From contig JAFZEB010000103.1 in NCBI GenBank assembly GCA_017560855.1, positions 1 to 9,764 of the forward strand: a DNA stretch of 9,764 nt, written 5' to 3'. The notes under the pieces are model-generated. The model was not told the DNA's origin. It was given only the letters and a program-made list of their open reading frames with translations, and ran no database searches. The position numbers were made by a program, and so were the translations under genes. This stretch comes from Ruminiclostridium sp. GTDB taxonomy: Bacteria > Bacillota > Clostridia > Oscillospirales > Oscillospiraceae. Shown piece by piece: positions 6,491-9,764 of this stretch (position 1 is the first letter of the stretch; the number at the start of each line of letters is the position of its first letter).

Positions 6491-6916
6491 ATGGCCGGAA
6501 TCAGTTTGCAGATGATCGACAAGTCCGTTTCCTCCCACTGGTGGCGGGAGGTTGTGACGCATTTCCTCCGGGTGGGTGACCCCCTGGAGATCCGCTGCTG
6601 GAAGGAAGAAGAGGAGGAAGTCCGGCAGGCCTCCAAGTATGGAACCCCTGTGGCAGAAAACTACGAGGTTTCTGTGAAGGGGTTTGTCACCGCCGAATTT
6701 CTGGAAGAGATCCGGTCGGACGAACCCACAGACAAAAGCCTCTACAATAAGATGACCAAATATTTTACCATCAATGTGGAGCGAGGTCCTCTCCGCTTCT
6801 GCAGTGCCCATTACGGCACGGAACTGTATATTGAGGGAGCCACGGAGGAGGATGTTTCCTTTTTCAAGAGGACCCTTGCTCCCTACGAAGACCATTTCAG
6901 TGTTTCCTATGCATAA
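6491..6916 (+). CDS. Hypothetical protein, last gene of the trmO transcript
   Basis: I do not recognise a family for this 141-residue protein. It has a near-ideal ribosome site (AAGGAGG, 6478-6484) 6 bases before the ATG, lies 17 bp after the previous gene and ends just before a strong terminator, so it is almost certainly expressed. It has no signal peptide or membrane span. It is strongly charged, with a run of five acidic residues near 39-43 (KEEEEEV) and an IRSDEPTDKS segment near 74-83. The mix of predicted strands and helices suggests a single small alpha/beta domain. Like its neighbour it is acidic and compact, resembling many small accessory proteins, including immunity-type proteins, but no toxin gene is nearby to support that reading. 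Confidence 0.72.
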   Translation: MAGISLQMIDKSVSSHWWREVVTHFLRVGDPLEIRCWKEEEEEVRQASKYGTPVAENYEVSVKGFVTAEFLEEIRSDEPTDKSLYNKMTKYFTINVERGPLRFCSAHYGTELYIEGATEEDVSFFKRTLAPYEDHFSVSYA

Positions 6917-6947
6917 AAAAGAGATGCCCACGGGCATCTCTTTTTTT
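6915..6947. terminator. Strong bidirectional rho-independent terminator between convergent genes
   Basis: GAGATGCCC (6921-6929) pairs with GGGCATCTC (6932-6940). The stem is flanked by six A on the left and seven T on the right, so it works as a terminator in both directions. On the plus strand it closes the trmO transcript. On the minus strand it closes the MocR-type gene, whose TAA stop overlaps the T-tract at 6946-6948. Confidence 0.92.
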
Positions 6948-8343
6948 ACATCATAATTTCCTTCAGGATATCCAATCCACGCCTCATATCCTCCTCTGTC
7001 AGGCTGGCATAGCCCAGGATGATTTGATTGCGATGGTTTCCCTTGGTCAGGGAATGGCGTTCCACAGAGACCACATAGACCCCAGCCTTTAACAGCTTTT
7101 GGATCACTTCCTCCGAAAAGATCACACCCTCAAACTCTGCAACTACATGCATCCCGGCTCCGCCCCCATAAATGATAACTCGCTCTCCAAAATATGTACG
7201 GAGCAATTCCAAAAGGGAATCCCGCCGGGTGCGGTACACTTTTTTCATCCGTCGGATGTGCCGCTCCACTTCCCCACTTTCCATAAACCGCATGAGCCCA
7301 AGCTGATAGACAGAATTGGAATGATGGTCAGACAGCCGTTTGAGTTCCCGCATTTGGGGAACCAGATGTTCCGGCACAACCAGATAACCCAGACGCAGAG
7401 AGGGAAACAGAACCTTGCTGAAAGTGCCCACATAGATGACCCGGTCAGAATCCAGCTCGAACAGGGAGTTTGCGGGCTGTCCCGCATAGGTAAAGGTGCT
7501 GTCATAGTCATCTTCCAGCAGATAGGCCCCGGACTTTCTCGCGAATTCGATCATGGCAATCCTGCGCTGTAACGGCAGGATTCCGCCCATGGGGAACTGA
7601 TGGGACGGGGTCACAAAAATCAAATCCGGGGTTCCATCTTGGGGAAACACCTCCGGCCGGATGCCTTGACCGTCCACCTCAAAAGGTACGATGTTATCTG
7701 TGTGATAGGAAAAAATCTTCCTCACATTGGCGTTGGATGGGTTTTCCATCCACACTTCACTTTCCGAATTAAGGAGACACTTGGCCGCCAGAGTCAACCC
7801 CTGCTTCGTCCCGGCTGTCACAATGATTTGTTCTGGTGTGCACGTGATACCTCTGGTCTTTTTCAGGTATCCGCACAGGACCCGCCGCAGTTCCGGGCGG
7901 CCCTGGGGATCGTCATATCCCAGGGCAGAAACTGGGGCATCCAGAAAGGCACGGGACACCGCCCGGTTCCATTTCTCCCGAGGAAACAAGTCCAGGGCCG
8001 GAAGTCCGCTGTCAAAGTTGATGGCAGCCTCTGATATTGCATAATCAGTAAGAGAGGCCGTCTGTCGGTGTTCCATCAGGTTCTTTTGGGCAACGTTTTT
8101 TGCGCCAGGGCTGACAAAGTAACCAGAACCGGCCACACTGGTAACGGCTCCTTCCGACACCAACCTGTCATAGGCGGTGAGGACGGTGTTCCGAGCAACG
8201 GAAAGCTCCCGGCTTAACTCACGGGAAGAGGGCAGGGACTCTCCGGCAGATAGTTCTCCAGACAGGATCTTTTCCCGAAGGATTCCATAGATTTGTTCTG
8301 CATAGGAACGTTTCTTGGTTTTATCAATGGAAATATATAACAC
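6946..8343 (-). CDS. MocR/PdxR-type transcriptional regulator (GntR winged helix fused to aminotransferase-fold domain)
   Basis: The 465-residue protein joins a GntR-type winged helix (about 10-78, with SLPSSRELSRELSVARNTV as the recognition region) to a fold-type-I aminotransferase-like domain (about 105-460). Cofactor-binding landmarks are retained: TAGTKQGL (176-183), the ENP-like segment at 200-202, the aspartates in LLEDDYD (275-281), and the PLP Schiff-base lysine K310 in GTFSKVLFPSLRLGY. MocR proteins use PLP or an amino-acid-PLP adduct to switch DNA binding and normally have no enzyme activity. The start is the GTG at 8343, preceded by GAGG (8351-8354) at 7 bases. It diverges from an EamA transporter, the usual target of such regulators, and probably controls that gene and itself. 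It is as long as typical family members and intact. Confidence 0.9.
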   Translation of the reverse strand: MLYISIDKTKKRSYAEQIYGILREKILSGELSAGESLPSSRELSRELSVARNTVLTAYDRLVSEGAVTSVAGSGYFVSPGAKNVAQKNLMEHRQTASLTDYAISEAAINFDSGLPALDLFPREKWNRAVSRAFLDAPVSALGYDDPQGRPELRRVLCGYLKKTRGITCTPEQIIVTAGTKQGLTLAAKCLLNSESEVWMENPSNANVRKIFSYHTDNIVPFEVDGQGIRPEVFPQDGTPDLIFVTPSHQFPMGGILPLQRRIAMIEFARKSGAYLLEDDYDSTFTYAGQPANSLFELDSDRVIYVGTFSKVLFPSLRLGYLVVPEHLVPQMRELKRLSDHHSNSVYQLGLMRFMESGEVERHIRRMKKVYRTRRDSLLELLRTYFGERVIIYGGGAGMHVVAEFEGVIFSEEVIQKLLKAGVYVVSVERHSLTKGNHRNQIILGYASLTEEDMRRGLDILKEIMM

Positions 8344-8383
8344 AAACTCACCTCAACTGGCTCAATAAAACACTCTTACTACT

Positions 8384-8439
8384 GTACCTTTTCTATACCA
8401 GAAATCTGTGGTTTGATTATAGCGTACCCATTCCAGAAA
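8384..8439. promoter_or_regulatory. Candidate MocR operator: spaced direct repeat in the divergent spacer
   Basis: CCAGAAA occurs at 8398-8404 and again at 8433-8439, 35 bases apart start to start. Each copy is preceded by a GTACC (8384-8388 and 8424-8428). MocR-type regulators characteristically bind direct repeats across a divergent spacer. The repeat is short, so this is a suggestion only. Confidence 0.35.
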
Positions 8440-8444
8440 CACAA
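8416..8444 (-). promoter_or_regulatory. Predicted promoter of the MocR-type regulator gene
   Basis: On the minus strand a perfect TATAAT (8416-8421) lies 17 bases downstream of a weak TTGTGT (8439-8444). The start would be near 8409. The -10 and -35 lie between and over the candidate CCAGAAA repeats, which fits autoregulation. No convincing sigma-A promoter is seen for the transporter on the other strand, as expected if it needs activation. Confidence 0.5.
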
Positions 8445-8459
8445 CAGAGAGGTGACAGA

Positions 8460-9353
8460 ATGAAGTTCAAAGACAGTTTTCACCCCTATGCCATGGTGAC
8501 CATCCTCTTCTGGTCCCTGGCCTATGCATTCACACGACTGACCCTGCAATATTTTTCTGCCTTTTCCCTTGGATTTCTGCGGTATTTCATCGCCTCCTGC
8601 GCCCTGCTGTTCATTACAGTCTTCCTGAGACTGAAGCCCCCCCACAAAAAGGATATCCCCTGGTTTTTCGCTGCCGGAGGTGTGGGATTCTTTCTCTACA
8701 TGATCGCATTCAACCAAGGGCAGGCCGTCGTCACAGCGGCCACCGGGAGCATCGTCATCGCCACCGTTCCGGTCATCACCGCCCTGCTGGCCCGTTTTGT
8801 ATACCAGGAGCATCTCACAAAAATTCAGTGGGTTGCCATCTTCCTGGAGTTTGCGGGGGTAGCCGTTCTGACTCTGATGCACAGCACCTTCTCCCTCAAT
8901 CACGGCGTCCTCTGGCTTCTGCTGGCCGCCCTGTTTCTAAGCCTCTATAACCTGCTTCAGCGCAGACTGACAAAGACCTATACCGCCCTGCAAACCTCTG
9001 CCTACAGCATCTTTTTCGGCACACTCCTGCTGGCCATTTTTGCCCCTGCCGCAGTCCGGGAGCTTCCCCATACACCTCCTATCCACTTCCTTTATCTGGC
9101 CGTTTTGGGTATTGGCTCCAGCGCCATTGCCTATGTGTCCTGGGCCAAGGCCTTTTCCAAAGCAGCCCAAACTTCTCAAGTCAGCAATTACATGTTTGTA
9201 ACCCCATTTTTGACCAGCATATTGGGATTTCTGATTGCACGGGAGATTCCTAACGTCGCCACCCTCACTGGGGGCAGCATCATCATGTTTGGTGTGCTGC
9301 TCTTCCATTTGGGCGGCAAATCCACAGCAAAAACCCGGACCTCTCGTAACTGA
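8460..9353 (+). CDS. EamA-family (DMT superfamily) membrane transporter
   Basis: This 297-residue, strongly hydrophobic protein has the usual EamA length and looks like ten membrane segments in two repeated halves: segments 1-5 within about 10-140 and 6-10 within about 145-285. Typical EamA features are the first-helix pattern ILFWSLAYAFTRL, the fourth-helix region GQAVVTAATGSIVIATVPV (residues about 81-99) and its second-half counterpart SQVSNYMFVTPFLTSILG (about 240-257). Members export or import amino acids, their derivatives and other small metabolites; the substrate cannot be told. The ATG has GAGAGGTGA just upstream (GAGG at 8449-8452, 7 bases). It diverges from a MocR-type regulator, so the cargo may be an amino acid or B6-related compound that the regulator senses. 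The last codons lie inside the terminator hairpin. Confidence 0.9.
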   Translation: MKFKDSFHPYAMVTILFWSLAYAFTRLTLQYFSAFSLGFLRYFIASCALLFITVFLRLKPPHKKDIPWFFAAGGVGFFLYMIAFNQGQAVVTAATGSIVIATVPVITALLARFVYQEHLTKIQWVAIFLEFAGVAVLTLMHSTFSLNHGVLWLLLAALFLSLYNLLQRRLTKTYTALQTSAYSIFFGTLLLAIFAPAAVRELPHTPPIHFLYLAVLGIGSSAIAYVSWAKAFSKAAQTSQVSNYMFVTPFLTSILGFLIAREIPNVATLTGGSIIMFGVLLFHLGGKSTAKTRTSRN

Positions 9354-9366
9354 GAGGTCCGGGTTT
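9331..9366. terminator. Bidirectional terminator overlapping the 3' end of the EamA gene
   Basis: A perfect 15-bp stem (9331-9345 with 9352-9366) encloses the 6-base loop GTAACT, which contains part of the transporter's TGA stop. On the plus strand it ends in GGGTTT followed by CATTTC. On the minus strand the stem ends in a five-T run, so it should terminate the M23 peptidase gene at least as well as the transporter. Confidence 0.85.
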
Positions 9367-9376
9367 CATTTCATGT

Positions 9377-9764
9377 TTAAGAACAATAAGCCACGGGATT
9401 CACGCGGCTGCTCTTGGAGCTGTTCAGCCACACTTCAAAGTGCAGGTGGTTGCCGGTGGAGCTGCCGGTGGTGCCGACACCGCCGATGACCTGGCCCTGG
9501 GACACGGTCTGGCCTGCGGAGACAGAGCGGGAGACCATGTGGGCGTACAGGGTGCGGCTGCCGTCTGCGTGAGCGATGGTCACGTAGTTGCCATAAGAGG
9601 AACCATAGGTGGACACGATGACCACGCCGGACTTGGCGGCCACAATGGGGGTGCCGGAGGGTACAGGCACGTCGATGCCGCTGTGGTACTCACGGCCATG
9701 GAAGGGGCAGGTTCTCCAGCCGAAGGGAGAGGACACCCGGCGGTAGCCGTTGACAGGCCAGATA
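9377..9764 (-). CDS. M23-family (LytM-type) peptidoglycan endopeptidase, C-terminal catalytic domain (N-terminus beyond window)
   Basis: The frame is open from the right edge of the window and ends at the TAA at 9377-9379, giving the C-terminal 128 residues, which form the catalytic domain. Visible motifs are the domain opening WPVNGYRRVSSPFGWR, the zinc-binding HSGID (H-x3-D), the strand SYGNYVTIAHADG, YAHM, and HLHFEV (HxH), all typical of M23 zinc metallopeptidases that cut peptide cross-links in the cell wall. All expected zinc ligands are present, so the domain should be active and not a degenerate LytM regulator. Signal peptide, coiled coil or SH3/LysM parts would lie to the right and cannot be seen. 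A GTG at 9736-9734 could be taken for a start, but the frame continues upstream in clear family sequence, so it is an internal valine. Confidence 0.92.
   Translation of the reverse strand, partial: IWPVNGYRRVSSPFGWRTCPFHGREYHSGIDVPVPSGTPIVAAKSGVVIVSTYGSSYGNYVTIAHADGSRTLYAHMVSRSVSAGQTVSQGQVIGGVGTTGSSTGNHLHFEVWLNSSKSSRVNPVAYCS

Noticed and set aside
6021..6916. Toxin-antitoxin or toxin-immunity pair
   Set aside because: Neither protein shows a known toxin or antitoxin motif, and the setting behind trmO is that of a housekeeping transcript. It is kept only as unknown genes.

Overview
The window looks like chromosome from a moderately GC-rich gut Clostridia, most likely the Oscillospiraceae/Ruminococcaceae group (Flavonifractor, Intestinimonas or Lawsonibacter type). 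The grounds are strong AGGAGG-type ribosome sites, sigma-A style promoters, the gene repertoire, and a hairpin-rich intergenic repeat of a kind I recall from those genomes. The taxonomic call is inference. I see no tRNA, rRNA, CRISPR array, insertion sequence or prophage gene.

Left edge (1-967, minus): the N-terminal 322 residues of a MmeI-type single-chain restriction-modification enzyme, with its own promoter and ribosome site. It runs off the window, so the methylase and target-recognition parts are unseen. Between it and the next operon (about 1065-1250) lie a hairpin-rich dispersed-type repeat and a rho-independent terminator.

Region 1252-5151 (minus) is one compact four-gene operon. 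It is read from a good promoter near 5215-5242 and ends at the 1223-1247 terminator. In transcription order it encodes a fused alpha/beta acyl-CoA:carboxylate CoA-transferase, two tandem NudC-like NAD(H)-diphosphatase paralogues of nearly equal length, and a small HD-domain hydrolase. Gaps are only 12-21 bp. This is the most interesting part: an acyl-CoA enzyme tied to two zinc-ribbon Nudix hydrolases whose NADH-signature motif is only half conserved, plus an HD phosphohydrolase.

Region 5265-6947 (plus) is a divergent transcript. A TTGCCA/TATACT promoter drives a TrmO-type tRNA methyltransferase, followed by two small genes of unknown function. The first of these starts on a GTG that overlaps the trmO stop. 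A strong bidirectional terminator closes the unit against the convergent gene to its right.

Region 6946-9366: a MocR-type regulator (GntR DNA-binding domain fused to an aminotransferase-fold domain, minus) diverges from an EamA/DMT membrane transporter (plus). The 116-bp spacer holds the regulator's promoter and a short direct repeat, the classic arrangement for a PLP-sensing regulator controlling its neighbour. The transporter ends inside a perfect 15-bp-stem terminator shared with the convergent gene at the right edge (9377 to beyond 9764, minus), which encodes the catalytic domain of an M23 (LytM-type) cell-wall peptidase.
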